Source: Blastopirellula marina DSM 3645 | GTDB taxonomy: Bacteria; Planctomycetota; Planctomycetia; Pirellulales; Pirellulaceae | Direction: 5' to 3' | Length of the DNA: 64,000 nucleotides | Assembly (NCBI RefSeq): GCF_000153105.1 | Contig: NZ_AANZ01000002.1 | Span: 1-64,000, forward strand | Shown: one piece after another, positions 1 to 8,531 of the stretch | Layout of the letters: every line of letters begins with the position of its first letter | How positions within the stretch are numbered: position 1 is the stretch's first letter | Notes under the pieces: generated by a model | What the model saw: the letters and a program-made list of their open reading frames with translations, nothing else | Database searches by the model: none | What the model was told of the DNA's origin: nothing | Made by a program: the position numbers and the translations under genes

Positions 1-10
1 TTCTCTGATT

Positions 11-35
11 AGCAAAGATTAAATAATACTTTGCT
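11..35. promoter_or_regulatory. Inverted repeat in the leader of the first gene
   Basis: AGCAAAG and CTTTGCT form a perfect 7-base inverted repeat around an 11-base AT-rich centre, about 120 bases before the start codon at 153. It could be an operator or a weak hairpin. No convincing -35/-10 pair is visible nearby, so the role is open. Confidence 0.25.
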
Positions 36-152
36 GACAAAGCAGTAGACGCTGTACTTTTTGAAAACGGTTCATCGAGTCTCAATATCGACGTACCCTT
101 GAGCAAAAGTGCGACTCGGAACAGAAACGTGAATTAAGAGGAGCAGATCATC

Positions 153-1244
153 ATGATGCGAGTGACCAAGGTCGCATCGGCGGAAGATTACCAATTAATC
201 AGCAGCTTCGACGAAGTGAAGCGAGCGCTGCTGGATGAAAACAAATTTTCGGATCGTCTGGAAAAGCCGCTCGCTTATTGGGCGCTGCCAAACGATCGCC
301 GACTGCCGCTGGCCTTTCTCGGCCGTTCGCTAGGCGACCTGCTAGCGACCCCGTTTGAAGAGCTCTCGGCGACTCCTGGCATCGGCCAGAAGAAAATCAG
401 TTCGCTCGTTCGCCTTCTGCATCGCGCCACGAAGGAAGAACCCCATTCAACGCCGTACGGCGCCCAAGAGCAAGCTCCCGCGACTCAGGGGGACGAGATC
501 CTGGGGATGCCTTGTTCGCCGGATGGTCAGTTTGACCATACGCTCGTCTCCGAACTGCTGTGGGCCAAGTGGCGCGATTCGGTTCGCCTGCACAACTTGC
601 AGCACGAGAAGCTCGGCCGTTTGGCCTCGTCGCTCGCCGAAGTGCCGACCGTCATCTGGAACACGCCGCTCAGCTTCTATCTTGACTACACCGTCGCCGA
701 GATCCGTCGTCTCAAAACGCACGGCGAAAAGCGAGTTCGCGTCGTTTTGGAAGTCTTCTTCCGCATCCACCAGATGCTTGAGAACGTCCAACCGCAGACG
801 CAGTTCGCTCTGAAACTGCAGCCGAACTTCGTGCCGGCCGTCGAACGCTTCGTGCTCGACAAACTGGTCGACGACAATCAGCCTTCGGAAGATGACGTCC
901 GCGCTTACATCGCCGACGCGCTGCTGAAGCAAATCAAACTAGACGCCGGCGACACCGTCTTTGACCTCGCCGTCGGACGTCTCGGCCTGGGAGGCAAGCC
1001 GCAAAGCGTTCGCATGCAAGCTCGCATGCTGGGCGTCACCCGGGCTCGCATCTATCAGCTGCTGGAAGATTGCAGCAAAGTGATGAGCGTTCGCTGGCCC
1101 GAAGGTCAGGCGCTGTTGGCCACGCTGGTTCAAAAAGGAATCAACGCCGGTCACTCGCCGATCGAACAACGCCTGTTAATCGCCGTTCGCGAACTATTCT
1201 TCCCGACCAAGCTCGAATCGTTTGAAGAAGATCCGCAGATCTAA
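153..1244 (+). CDS. HhH and HTH domain protein of unknown function
   Basis: I do not recognise a named family for this 363-residue protein. Residues about 53-91 (GRSLGDLLATPFEELSATPG, then IGQKKISSLVRLL) resemble the helix-hairpin-helix of the RNA polymerase alpha C-terminal domain. Residues about 275-315 (SVRMQARMLGVTRARIYQLL) resemble the helix-turn-helix of sigma-70 region 4. There is no signal peptide or membrane segment. The start at 153 is supported by AAGAGGAG at 136-143. A strong terminator follows, so the gene is probably transcribed alone. Nucleic-acid binding and a link to transcription are inferences from the two motifs only. Confidence 0.75.
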   Translation: MMRVTKVASAEDYQLISSFDEVKRALLDENKFSDRLEKPLAYWALPNDRRLPLAFLGRSLGDLLATPFEELSATPGIGQKKISSLVRLLHRATKEEPHSTPYGAQEQAPATQGDEILGMPCSPDGQFDHTLVSELLWAKWRDSVRLHNLQHEKLGRLASSLAEVPTVIWNTPLSFYLDYTVAEIRRLKTHGEKRVRVVLEVFFRIHQMLENVQPQTQFALKLQPNFVPAVERFVLDKLVDDNQPSEDDVRAYIADALLKQIKLDAGDTVFDLAVGRLGLGGKPQSVRMQARMLGVTRARIYQLLEDCSKVMSVRWPEGQALLATLVQKGINAGHSPIEQRLLIAVRELFFPTKLESFEEDPQI

Positions 1245-1276
1245 GCAGACGATTTTTAGCAGTAGTAAAACTCAAA

Positions 1277-1310
1277 GGGGCTCGTCTTTCGAAGGCGAGC
1301 CCCTTTTTTT
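1277..1310 (+). terminator. Rho-independent terminator
   Basis: An 8-bp stem (GGGGCTCG / CGAGCCCC) encloses an 11-base loop and is followed directly by seven T residues. It lies 32 bases after the stop codon of the gene at 153-1244. Confidence 0.9.
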
Positions 1311-1380
1311 GTTGAGTCTGCTGTGCAGATGAGGGGGGAGTTACCCGGCGTTGCGCAAATCTGAATCGAACCTGGTTTCT

Positions 1381-1397
1381 GGTCCGCCCAGCGGACC
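1381..1397. repeat. Palindrome GGTCCGC-N3-GCGGACC, copy 1
   Basis: A perfect 7-bp inverted repeat with a CCA loop abuts the minus-strand stop codon at 1398. The same arms recur at 14046 and 15423, each time within 50 bases downstream of a minus-strand stop codon. This suggests a REP-like element or a terminator stem without a T-run. Confidence 0.6.
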
Positions 1398-1964
1398 CTA
1401 GGCGACGCGGCAACTGGCTGACGTTTCGTCTTTCACCTGGTTCCATGGCATCCGCGCCAAAATCATCGCCATGCCGCAGGTGTCGGTCACGCCTGCGAAG
1501 ATCAGGCCGGCGCCAACAAACGCCGAGATGCCGATGAAGTACGGATGCACCGCGAGTCCCAACACGGCGCCCAGCAGCACGAGCGATCCGGCGGCGATGC
1601 GTACCTGACGTTCGAGCGCCATCGCCTTCTTCCCGCGGACCACCGGCAGATTAGCCGCTTCCCACGCAACGGTTCCCCCTTCAACGTTGACGACGTTGGT
1701 GAAGCCGGCGGCGACAAACTTCTGGCAAGCTTGATCGGCTCGCTTGCCGCTGCGACAGATTACGTACAGCGGCTGATCGGCGGACTGTTGACGCGTCTTC
1801 ACCACGTTGGCGGCGTCGAGCGACTCGAGCGGCGTATTGCGAGCCGACGAAGCGTGGACCTCGCGAAACTCAGCTGGCGTGCGGACATCGATCAGTTCGA
1901 TCGGCTGGCCCGACTTTTCCCGCTCGGCCAACTGTTGCGGCGAAATGGTCTTCACGTCGGACAT
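1398..1964 (-). CDS. YgaP-like membrane rhodanese
   Basis: This 188-residue protein pairs a rhodanese domain (residues about 6-110) with a C-terminal DUF2892-like hydrophobic part (about 118-175, two membrane segments). That is the architecture of E. coli YgaP, an inner-membrane sulfurtransferase. The active-site loop is CRSGKR with Cys70 as the persulfide-carrying residue. The start is chosen at 1964 because AGGAGG lies about 6 bases upstream; an in-frame extension to 2081 would run back over the promoter region. Its promoter at 2050-2077 is one of the best in the window. In YgaP-type systems an ArsR-family repressor controls expression, but no such regulator lies beside it here. Confidence 0.88.
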   Translation of the reverse strand: MSDVKTISPQQLAEREKSGQPIELIDVRTPAEFREVHASSARNTPLESLDAANVVKTRQQSADQPLYVICRSGKRADQACQKFVAAGFTNVVNVEGGTVAWEAANLPVVRGKKAMALERQVRIAAGSLVLLGAVLGLAVHPYFIGISAFVGAGLIFAGVTDTCGMAMILARMPWNQVKDETSASCRVA

Positions 1965-2049
1965 GGCGAATCCTCCTTCACGCGTGCGATTACATTCGGC
2001 GGAGCGAAATCGGCGGCGGCGATCGTCTTCCGCCAGCTCCATTAATATA

Positions 2050-2077
2050 AATATATCGCAACCTTCCGACATGTCAA
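2050..2077 (-). promoter_or_regulatory. Sigma-70-type promoter of the rhodanese gene
   Basis: On the minus strand there is a perfect -35 TTGACA (2072-2077), a 16-base spacer and a -10 TATATT (2050-2055, 5 of 6 matches). The AT-rich run ATATATTTATATTAAT around the -10 is partly symmetrical and could hold an ArsR/BigR-type operator. That operator is a guess. Confidence 0.6.
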
Positions 2078-2160
2078 TCATCGAGGGAGAAAGAGTTAAA
2101 ACGTACGGCTAGATGCCGTATATTGAAGCCCTCCTTTCCTCCCGCTGGAGTATGGTCCGA

Positions 2161-3501
2161 ATGTCAAACGATGCCGTCGCCGCGCTGCGAGCCGCGCTGG
2201 AAGTCTCGCCCCACAATATCCCGCTGCGTCTTCATCTGGCGCAAACCTTGGCCGAATTGGGACGCACCGCCGAAGTCGAAGCCGAATTAAAAGAGGCGCT
2301 GACCTACGAACCGCAAAATGCGGAGATCAAACTGGCCCTCGCTCGGCTCTTCGTTCGTACGGCCAAGTCGAGCCAGGCGCTGGTAATCTTGGAAGAAATA
2401 GCCCAACGCGGCGAAGCGTCGGCCGAAGCGCGAGTCGTGCTGGCGCGATTGCTGTTGGCCGAAGGGGAAGTTCGCAGCGCTGTCGCACATTACAAAGAAG
2501 CGATCGAAACCGACCCCGATGTGGAAGACGCCGAACTGTCGGCCCAATTGGGCGTCGGCGCCGCCTGGCAAGATTCGGACGTCAGCGAAGGACGCCTGCG
2601 CGAAATGGCCGACGCCGCCCCCGAGCCGGTTGATGTCGATGCGCCGGAGCGACCGAAAATCAAATTCGCCGATGTGGGCGGCATGTCAGCTGTTAAAGAA
2701 GACATTCGCATGAAGGCGATCTACCCGCTGGAACAAGCCGAGATGTTCGCCGCCTATGGCAAAAAAGTGGGGGGCGGCATTTTGATGTATGGTCCGCCGG
2801 GCTGCGGCAAAACTTACCTGGCCCGCGCGACGGCCGGCGAGATCAACGCCTCCTTTCTCTCGATCGGCATCAATGACGTCTTAGATATGTGGATCGGCCA
2901 GAGCGAACGCAATCTGCACGCGATCTTCGAGCAGGCTCGCGGCAACGCTCCCTGCGTCCTCTTTTTTGATGAAGTCGATGCGCTAGGCGCACGGCGCAGC
3001 GATATGGTCAGCGGCGCCGCGCGGCAGATTATCAATCAATTTTTGGCCGAGCTCGACGGGGTCGACTCGAACAACGAAGGAGTCGTCATCCTCGCGGCGA
3101 CCAACGCTCCCTGGCACCTCGATCCGGCGTTTCGTCGACCTGGCCGGTTTGATCGCTTGATCTTTGTGCCGCCGCCCGACGCTCCGGCGCGCGCAGACGT
3201 GCTGCAAGTTCAACTTCGCGACAAGCCTCAAAAAGGGATCGACGCGGCGAAGATCGCCAAGTCAACCGACGGCTTTTCGGGCGCCGACTTAAAAGCGGTC
3301 GTCGACTTGGCCGTGGAAGCGAAACTGACCGAAGCGATGCGGACCGGCGTTCCGCTGCCGCTGACGACCGACGACCTGCAAGCGGCGGCGAAGCGCGTGA
3401 ATCCGTCGACCAAAGAATGGTTCGCCACGGCGAAGAACTATGCGATCTTTTCTAACCAAGGAGGCGTCTACGACGATATTTTGAAGTACATGAAGCTGTA
3501 A
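2161..3501 (+). CDS. TPR and AAA+ ATPase protein
   Basis: The N-terminal 150 residues are TPR-like helices; the remainder is a classic AAA ATPase domain of the FtsH/CDC48/Vps4 type. Visible motifs are Walker A GPPGCGKT at residues 211-218, Walker B VLFFDEVDA, and the second region of homology ending in RRPGRFDRLIF with arginine fingers. No membrane segment or metalloprotease domain is present, so it is not FtsH. I start it at 2161 (MSNDAVAALR) with GGAG 10 bases upstream. An ATG at 2113 would add 16 residues and has a poorly spaced RBS. Three TPR membrane proteins follow on the same strand, suggesting a hexameric remodelling ATPase whose TPR part contacts them; this is inference. Confidence 0.88.
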   Translation: MSNDAVAALRAALEVSPHNIPLRLHLAQTLAELGRTAEVEAELKEALTYEPQNAEIKLALARLFVRTAKSSQALVILEEIAQRGEASAEARVVLARLLLAEGEVRSAVAHYKEAIETDPDVEDAELSAQLGVGAAWQDSDVSEGRLREMADAAPEPVDVDAPERPKIKFADVGGMSAVKEDIRMKAIYPLEQAEMFAAYGKKVGGGILMYGPPGCGKTYLARATAGEINASFLSIGINDVLDMWIGQSERNLHAIFEQARGNAPCVLFFDEVDALGARRSDMVSGAARQIINQFLAELDGVDSNNEGVVILAATNAPWHLDPAFRRPGRFDRLIFVPPPDAPARADVLQVQLRDKPQKGIDAAKIAKSTDGFSGADLKAVVDLAVEAKLTEAMRTGVPLPLTTDDLQAAAKRVNPSTKEWFATAKNYAIFSNQGGVYDDILKYMKL

Positions 3502-3551
3502 GCCGAGGCCCCGTCATCTCTCCACTTCCTTTTCCATCCGAAGCGACGCTG

Positions 3552-4868
3552 ATGATCGAAGCGCAGATTGAACATGCTCGTTTGTTGATGCGGCAAGAAC
3601 GATTTGACAAGGCCGCCGAATCGTTAGAATCCGCGCTGGCGCATCAGCCGAACAACCCTCTCGCCCACGCACTGTTGGCCGCGTGCTTGGGGCAAGACGA
3701 AAAGTTCGACCAGGCGACGGCGCACATCAATCAGGCGTTGCAGCTTGCGCCGGACTCGGCGTTTATTCACTACATTCACGCCAACCTGTTGTACGAACGA
3801 AATCGCCCCGAAGAAGGGCTGGCCGCCGCTCAGCGCGCGATTGAGATCGAACCGGGCGCTCCGACGTACTACGCATCACTTGCGCGCGGATTCGTGATGC
3901 TCCAGCGCTGGAGCGATGTCCAAGAAATGGCCGAGATCGGCCTGATGCTGGACGCCGAAGATGTCGAATGTCTGAACCTACGGGCCCTCGCGCAGCGGCA
4001 ACAAGGCCAAACCAGCGACGCGAACGCATCGCTGCGGGCCGCCATGCAGCGCGATCCGGACAACGCCTATTCGCACGCCAATCTGGGCTGGTCGCTGCTG
4101 CAAGAAGGAAAGCGAGAGGAAGCGATTCAACATTTCGGGGAGGCGCTGCGACTGGAACCAGAACTAGAGATGGCTCGCATTGGATTGATCGAAGGGCTGA
4201 AATCTCGTAATACGCTCTACGCTTGGCTGCTGAAGTATTTCCTGTGGATGAATCGTCTCTCAGGCCGTACGCAATGGATGATTATGATCGGCGGATACGT
4301 CGGTTATCGGGTGATCTGGAATCTCTCCGAAAACAATCCCGCGTGGGCGCGGTACGCCAATCCGCTGCTGGCGTTGTACGTTGCTTTCGCCATTATGACC
4401 TGGATCGCGAGCCCGCTGCTGGATTTGATGTTGCGACTCAATCGGTTCGGACGACTAGCGCTGTCGAAAGAGCAGATCCGAACCTCGAACATGATCGGCG
4501 TTTGTCTGCTGGGGGTGCTGACCGGGCTCGCACTCTACCCAATCGGAGCCATGAAATTGGAAGCCAGCGTCGCATGGCTGCCGAGCTTGTTGATCGCCGG
4601 GTCGTGCGGAATTTTGCTGCCGACGCTTTCGAGAATCTATTCGTGCAGCGAAGGTTGGCCGCGCAATGCGACCATCGCCATGGCGTCGGTTCTGGGGATC
4701 GGCAGCTTTATCTGCATCACAGCGACCATCATCGCACTCAACTTGCCGTACGACGCCATGGTAGTCACCTTTAATGCGATCACCAGACCATTTTACTTGT
4801 TATGCGTCGGCGGTTTGTTGTCGCAATTCGCCGTCAATTATCTCGGTACCGTTCGCGTGCGACGATGA
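3552..4868 (+). CDS. TPR membrane protein, paralogue 1 of 3
   Basis: This 438-residue protein has about six TPR-like helical pairs in residues 1-220 (for example the repeats ending ALAHQPNNPLAHALLAACLG and AIEIEPGAPTYYASLARGF). After a basic linker it has a C-terminal membrane domain with several hydrophobic segments from about residue 240 on. There is no signal peptide, so the TPR half is probably cytoplasmic. Its stop overlaps the next start as ATGA. It shares layout and many positions with the next two genes. It lies 50 bases after the AAA ATPase gene and is likely in one operon with it. No enzymatic motif is visible. Confidence 0.85.
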   Translation: MIEAQIEHARLLMRQERFDKAAESLESALAHQPNNPLAHALLAACLGQDEKFDQATAHINQALQLAPDSAFIHYIHANLLYERNRPEEGLAAAQRAIEIEPGAPTYYASLARGFVMLQRWSDVQEMAEIGLMLDAEDVECLNLRALAQRQQGQTSDANASLRAAMQRDPDNAYSHANLGWSLLQEGKREEAIQHFGEALRLEPELEMARIGLIEGLKSRNTLYAWLLKYFLWMNRLSGRTQWMIMIGGYVGYRVIWNLSENNPAWARYANPLLALYVAFAIMTWIASPLLDLMLRLNRFGRLALSKEQIRTSNMIGVCLLGVLTGLALYPIGAMKLEASVAWLPSLLIAGSCGILLPTLSRIYSCSEGWPRNATIAMASVLGIGSFICITATIIALNLPYDAMVVTFNAITRPFYLLCVGGLLSQFAVNYLGTVRVRR

Positions 4869-6151
4869 GCGAAGCACAATTGACTCGCGCTGGTCTGCTG
4901 ATGCAGCAGAAGCGGTATGATCTGGCGATAGCGGCATATCAAGCCGTTCTGGCTACGGATCCAGATAATGCAATCGCTCATGCCGGCATCGGCGGTTGCC
5001 TGACGGCGCTAGAAAAGTTCGCCGACGCGGAAGCCCATATTCGCCAAGCGCTGCACTTGGCGCCGGACGAGGCGTTTGTCCATCACTATCACGCCGTCTA
5101 TCTCAACAATCGCGTGCATTTGATCGAAGCCGAAACGGCGATTCGCAATGCGATCGCGTTGGCGCCGGAGAATGCGGATTACTACGCACTGCTCGCGAAG
5201 ATCTTAGGGCAGCGGCAGCAATGGAGTGCGGCAATCCAAGCGGCCGAGCACGGGCTGAGCATCGATCCGGTCAACGAGCACTGCTTACAATGGCGAGCCA
5301 TGCTTTTGCTGCGTAGTGAAAACGGAATCGATCCACGAAGTGCCGTCGACGCAGTCATGCAAAACTGTCCCGATGAAAGCGGAGCCCACATGGCGCAGGG
5401 ACTCGCCCGGATAAATCAACAACAACTGGCCAAAGCGGCGGAGGCGTTTCGCGAATCGCTCCGTTTGGATCCAACCCAGGAAGCGGCGCGAATCGGATTG
5501 ATTCACTGCTTGCGGCTCAACTCCACCATTTTCGTTCGATTTTTGGCGATGCCGGCGATGATTGAAGTCTCATTAAAGACCTATTGCTGGCTCTTTACCG
5601 GCGTCGCCTTCGGCGTCTGCTGGTACTTGCTGCATTTGGCGGAGAATGAGTCGAGTCTCGACATTCGCGCTTCGCTCTTTTCGTTTCTATTGTTCGCGGG
5701 AATCATTTTTACATTCGCCGGACTTCCCCTCTCGGACCTGGAGTTGGGGATGGATCGCGAGGGTAAGCATCTCCTGTCGCGTGGGCGACTCTGGACCAGT
5801 TACGCGATCGCAGGCCTCTTGGTCGCTGCGCTGGCGATGCTCGTTTCTCAGGCGCAATCGTTGCCTGCGCGGCTGCTCGCACTGGCGATCGGCGGTCAGA
5901 TTCCGGCCCTCTCACAAGTCTTCCGCTGTAAGCCTGGTTGGCCGCGGCGAGCGATGGCGACGCTATCGACGGCGACTGCCGTATGCGGCCTGATCCTGGC
6001 GGCCGGAACGACGGCAGCCAATTTCGTCTCGCCGGGCTTGTATGACGCGCGATTAGCGTCGCTGCGTCCGTTAGCGTACATCCTGGGCGGACTCATCGTG
6101 AGCGTGCCGGCCGCGGCGCATTATTTGACCAAGGCGCGAGTCCGCAAATAG
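4865..6151 (+). CDS. TPR membrane protein, paralogue 2 of 3
   Basis: Same architecture as the gene before it: TPR repeats in residues 1-220 and a hydrophobic C-terminal half with several membrane segments, ending in a short basic tail (KARVRK; compare VRVRR in paralogue 1). The start at 4865 is chosen because MSEAQLTRAGLLMQQKRYDL aligns with MIEAQIEHARLLMRQERFDK of paralogue 1, and because ATGA overlaps the upstream stop, implying translational coupling. An in-frame ATG at 4802 would lie deep inside the upstream gene. The product is 428 residues. The function is unknown beyond protein-protein contacts expected of TPR arrays. Confidence 0.85.
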   Translation: MSEAQLTRAGLLMQQKRYDLAIAAYQAVLATDPDNAIAHAGIGGCLTALEKFADAEAHIRQALHLAPDEAFVHHYHAVYLNNRVHLIEAETAIRNAIALAPENADYYALLAKILGQRQQWSAAIQAAEHGLSIDPVNEHCLQWRAMLLLRSENGIDPRSAVDAVMQNCPDESGAHMAQGLARINQQQLAKAAEAFRESLRLDPTQEAARIGLIHCLRLNSTIFVRFLAMPAMIEVSLKTYCWLFTGVAFGVCWYLLHLAENESSLDIRASLFSFLLFAGIIFTFAGLPLSDLELGMDREGKHLLSRGRLWTSYAIAGLLVAALAMLVSQAQSLPARLLALAIGGQIPALSQVFRCKPGWPRRAMATLSTATAVCGLILAAGTTAANFVSPGLYDARLASLRPLAYILGGLIVSVPAAAHYLTKARVRK

Positions 6152-6166
6152 GGCGACCCCAACGCA

Positions 6167-7474
6167 ATGAATAACGAGTTAATGAAGCGCGCTGATTTGC
6201 TGATGAGGCAGAACCGCTTCGCCCAGGCGGTCGACGCGTTTCGCGCCGTGCTGGCCAAATCTCCAGAACATGCCGCAGCGCTGGCTTCACTTGGCTGGTG
6301 CCTGACCAAATGCGGTAAGCTGGAAGAAGGAGAAACGCATATTCACCATGCGTTGGGGCTTTCGCCAGACAGCGCCTACATTCACCAAATCCACGCGTTG
6401 TATCTATCGGAACGAGGGCGATATCCCGAAGCAGAAATAGCGATCGAGCGAACCCTCTCGATCGATCCCACATTCGCACCGTACTACGCACAACATTCGC
6501 GCATTTTGCGTCTGCAAGGAAAACTTCAATCGGCCGTTACTGCGGCGGAACGAGGATTGGCGATTTCGCCCGAGGAAGTGCGCTGCATCATCCAAAAAAT
6601 GCTGTCGCAAATCGCGATGAGCGACTTCCCCACTGCTCATGACACGGTGCGGATGGCGCTGCAGCTGGCGCCTGAAAATGCAATTGCGCACGCCGGGCAC
6701 GGCTACTCGCTGCTGCAGCGTCGCGAGTACGCCGCCGCGGCGACCGAGTTTCGCGAAGCATTGCGACTTGACCCCCATCTCGGCTGGGCGCGAGACGGAC
6801 TGATGCAATGCCTGAAAGAACGCTTTCCGTGGTACGCCAAAGCAGTCGGCTTTCGCTTGCTGACCTTATCGAGTTACGCGCTGCGCTGGTATGCGATGTT
6901 CGCAGTGATCGTGCTCTATGGACTAGTACGATATGCGATTGCTGAGCCGCCGAAGCCGACTTACTTTTTGGAACTGCCGCTACTGTTTTTCTTCCCGCTC
7001 GTTTTTCTGACCTTTTCGCTCGAATCGCTGGCGATTTGGCTGTTGACCTATGATCGAGAAGGACGGCATCTGGTGGCGCCGCTTCAGCGGCAACTCTCTG
7101 GCGCCGTTGTTGGTCTGCTGATCCTGGCGAGTTGCGCATTTATCGCCGCGATCATCGCCGTAGTGCGCCCGATGCCGTATGACGCTTGGCCGGTCTTCAT
7201 GATCGCATTCAGCTTCGCGGCGCCGATCCCACCATTGTCGAAGGTCTTCGTCTGTGACCCCGGCTGGTCGCGCGACTCGATCTGGAAAGTCGTCGCCATA
7301 TCCGGCGTCGCCGGACTGGTATGCTTCAAGCTTGCGGCGGCCACTATGGGGAGAGAATTTCCGCTTGAGACCAACTATTACTCGTGCATTGGGCTGGTCA
7401 TCGTCACGATGGCCGTATTGGGAGCGTCGGTGCTGCTGCCAAGCATGAAATCAACATCCGAAGAGATAAGTTGA
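6167..7474 (+). CDS. TPR membrane protein, paralogue 3 of 3
   Basis: This is the third tandem copy, 435 residues. Its N-terminus (MNNELMKRADLLMRQNRFAQ) aligns with the other two, and TPR-like repeats run to about residue 220. A membrane domain follows with several hydrophobic segments, broken by charged loops such as LTYDREGRHL. The spacing to the previous stop is only 15 bases. The copies have diverged strongly in the membrane half, while the TPR half keeps the LAPDSAxIHxIHAxYL-type signature. It is the last gene of the putative ATPase-TPR operon; a hairpin follows before the convergent sdh genes. Confidence 0.85.
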   Translation: MNNELMKRADLLMRQNRFAQAVDAFRAVLAKSPEHAAALASLGWCLTKCGKLEEGETHIHHALGLSPDSAYIHQIHALYLSERGRYPEAEIAIERTLSIDPTFAPYYAQHSRILRLQGKLQSAVTAAERGLAISPEEVRCIIQKMLSQIAMSDFPTAHDTVRMALQLAPENAIAHAGHGYSLLQRREYAAAATEFREALRLDPHLGWARDGLMQCLKERFPWYAKAVGFRLLTLSSYALRWYAMFAVIVLYGLVRYAIAEPPKPTYFLELPLLFFFPLVFLTFSLESLAIWLLTYDREGRHLVAPLQRQLSGAVVGLLILASCAFIAAIIAVVRPMPYDAWPVFMIAFSFAAPIPPLSKVFVCDPGWSRDSIWKVVAISGVAGLVCFKLAAATMGREFPLETNYYSCIGLVIVTMAVLGASVLLPSMKSTSEEIS

Positions 7475-7481
7475 ACGGCTG

Positions 7482-7509
7482 GGCCATCGCCTGAGATAAT
7501 CTCATGGCC
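7482..7509. terminator. Hairpin between convergent operons
   Basis: Outer arms GGCCA/TGGCC and inner arms TGAGAT/ATCTCA form a bulged stem-loop between the TPR operon (plus) and the sdh operon (minus). There is no T-run on either side, so it may act as a Rho-dependent or mRNA-end structure. Confidence 0.35.
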
Positions 7510-7569
7510 AACCGACCTGACTCTTGGTTGCTCCATCCACCAGGCAAGACCTAAAACGCAGATCGCGTG

Positions 7570-8433
7570 CTACGACCAGTCGAACCACTTCTTCAGCGTA
7601 TGGAAGGTTGCGTCGCGGCCAATTTTGGCGATGCTGCGGGTCAGCGGGATATGCTTCGGGCAGACGGCGACGCAATTTTGGGCGTTGCCGCAGACTTGGA
7701 TTCCGCCCTCATCCGTGATCGCGTCCATTCGTTCGCGCTTGTTCATCTCGCCGGTCGGGTTCATGTTGAAGAGCACGACCTGGCTGATTGCGTGCGGGCC
7801 GACAAAGTTGGCGTCGAACGTTTCTGCTTTGCGTTCTTGGAACGCTTCGGTCGATTCGCCGGACTGCTGGTCGAGCTCGATCTTCGAGTACTGCGGGCAA
7901 GCTTCCAGACAGCAGCCGCAGGTCATGCATTCCGACAGCGGGTAAGCGGCTTCCTGGGCGGCCATCGATTGTTTCGGACCAGGTCCCAGGTCGTAGTAGC
8001 CGTCGACCGGCACCCAGGCTTTGACCTTCTTCAACGCTTGGAACATTCGGCTGCGATCGACCATTAAGTCGCGCACAACCGGAAATTTGGTCATGGGACG
8101 CAGTTCGAGCGTCGAGCCATGCTCGTCTAGCAAGACGTCAATCAACGCCGAGCAGCTTTGTCGCACTTTGCCGTTGATCACCATCGTGCAAGCGCCGCAA
8201 ACTTCTTCCAAGCAATTGCAGTCCCAGCAGACCGGCGCGCATTTTTTGCCGCCATCTTCCTGGCCGCGCGCGGCGATCTTTTGCAGCACGCTGATGACGT
8301 TCAATTCCGGTTCGTAGGGAATCGTGAAATAGGCCCAGTAGCTCGGCTGGCCGGGGCCGTTTTTCCGAAGCACTTTGACGGTAAACGACTGCGGCTTGGG
8401 ACGGCTCGGCGTCTCTTCAGAGTGAGCGATCAT
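7570..8433 (-). CDS. sdhB: Succinate dehydrogenase iron-sulfur subunit
   Basis: This 287-residue subunit passes electrons from the flavoprotein to the membrane anchor through three clusters. The ferredoxin part has C74-x4-C79-x2-C82-x11-C94 for the [2Fe-2S] centre. CMTCGCCLEACP at 169-180 binds [4Fe-4S], and C248-x5-C254-x3-C258-P completes the [3Fe-4S] site. The CNCLEEVCGACTM version of the plant-type motif resembles Bacillus/epsilonproteobacterial enzymes. Three further cysteines (65, 69, 72) sit immediately before the [2Fe-2S] ligands, which is unusual. It is the last gene of the C-A-B operon, 98 bases after sdhA; that spacer contains a 6-bp hairpin. Confidence 0.95.
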   Translation of the reverse strand: MIAHSEETPSRPKPQSFTVKVLRKNGPGQPSYWAYFTIPYEPELNVISVLQKIAARGQEDGGKKCAPVCWDCNCLEEVCGACTMVINGKVRQSCSALIDVLLDEHGSTLELRPMTKFPVVRDLMVDRSRMFQALKKVKAWVPVDGYYDLGPGPKQSMAAQEAAYPLSECMTCGCCLEACPQYSKIELDQQSGESTEAFQERKAETFDANFVGPHAISQVVLFNMNPTGEMNKRERMDAITDEGGIQVCGNAQNCVAVCPKHIPLTRSIAKIGRDATFHTLKKWFDWS

Positions 8434-8466
8434 GGCTTACTGGCGACTCCTGCGAATCGTTAAAAG

Positions 8467-8481
8467 CGCCGCAGTGCGGCG
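8467..8481. other. Intercistronic hairpin between sdhA and sdhB
   Basis: CGCCGC-AGT-GCGGCG is a perfect 6-bp palindrome inside the 98-base spacer. It could tune the sdhA/sdhB transcript ratio or stabilise a processed end; there is no direct evidence for either. Confidence 0.3.
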
Positions 8482-8531
8482 ACTGGTACAACGGTTGTTC
8501 GTAGTAATTCTTGGACGAAAATCAGAAAGCC

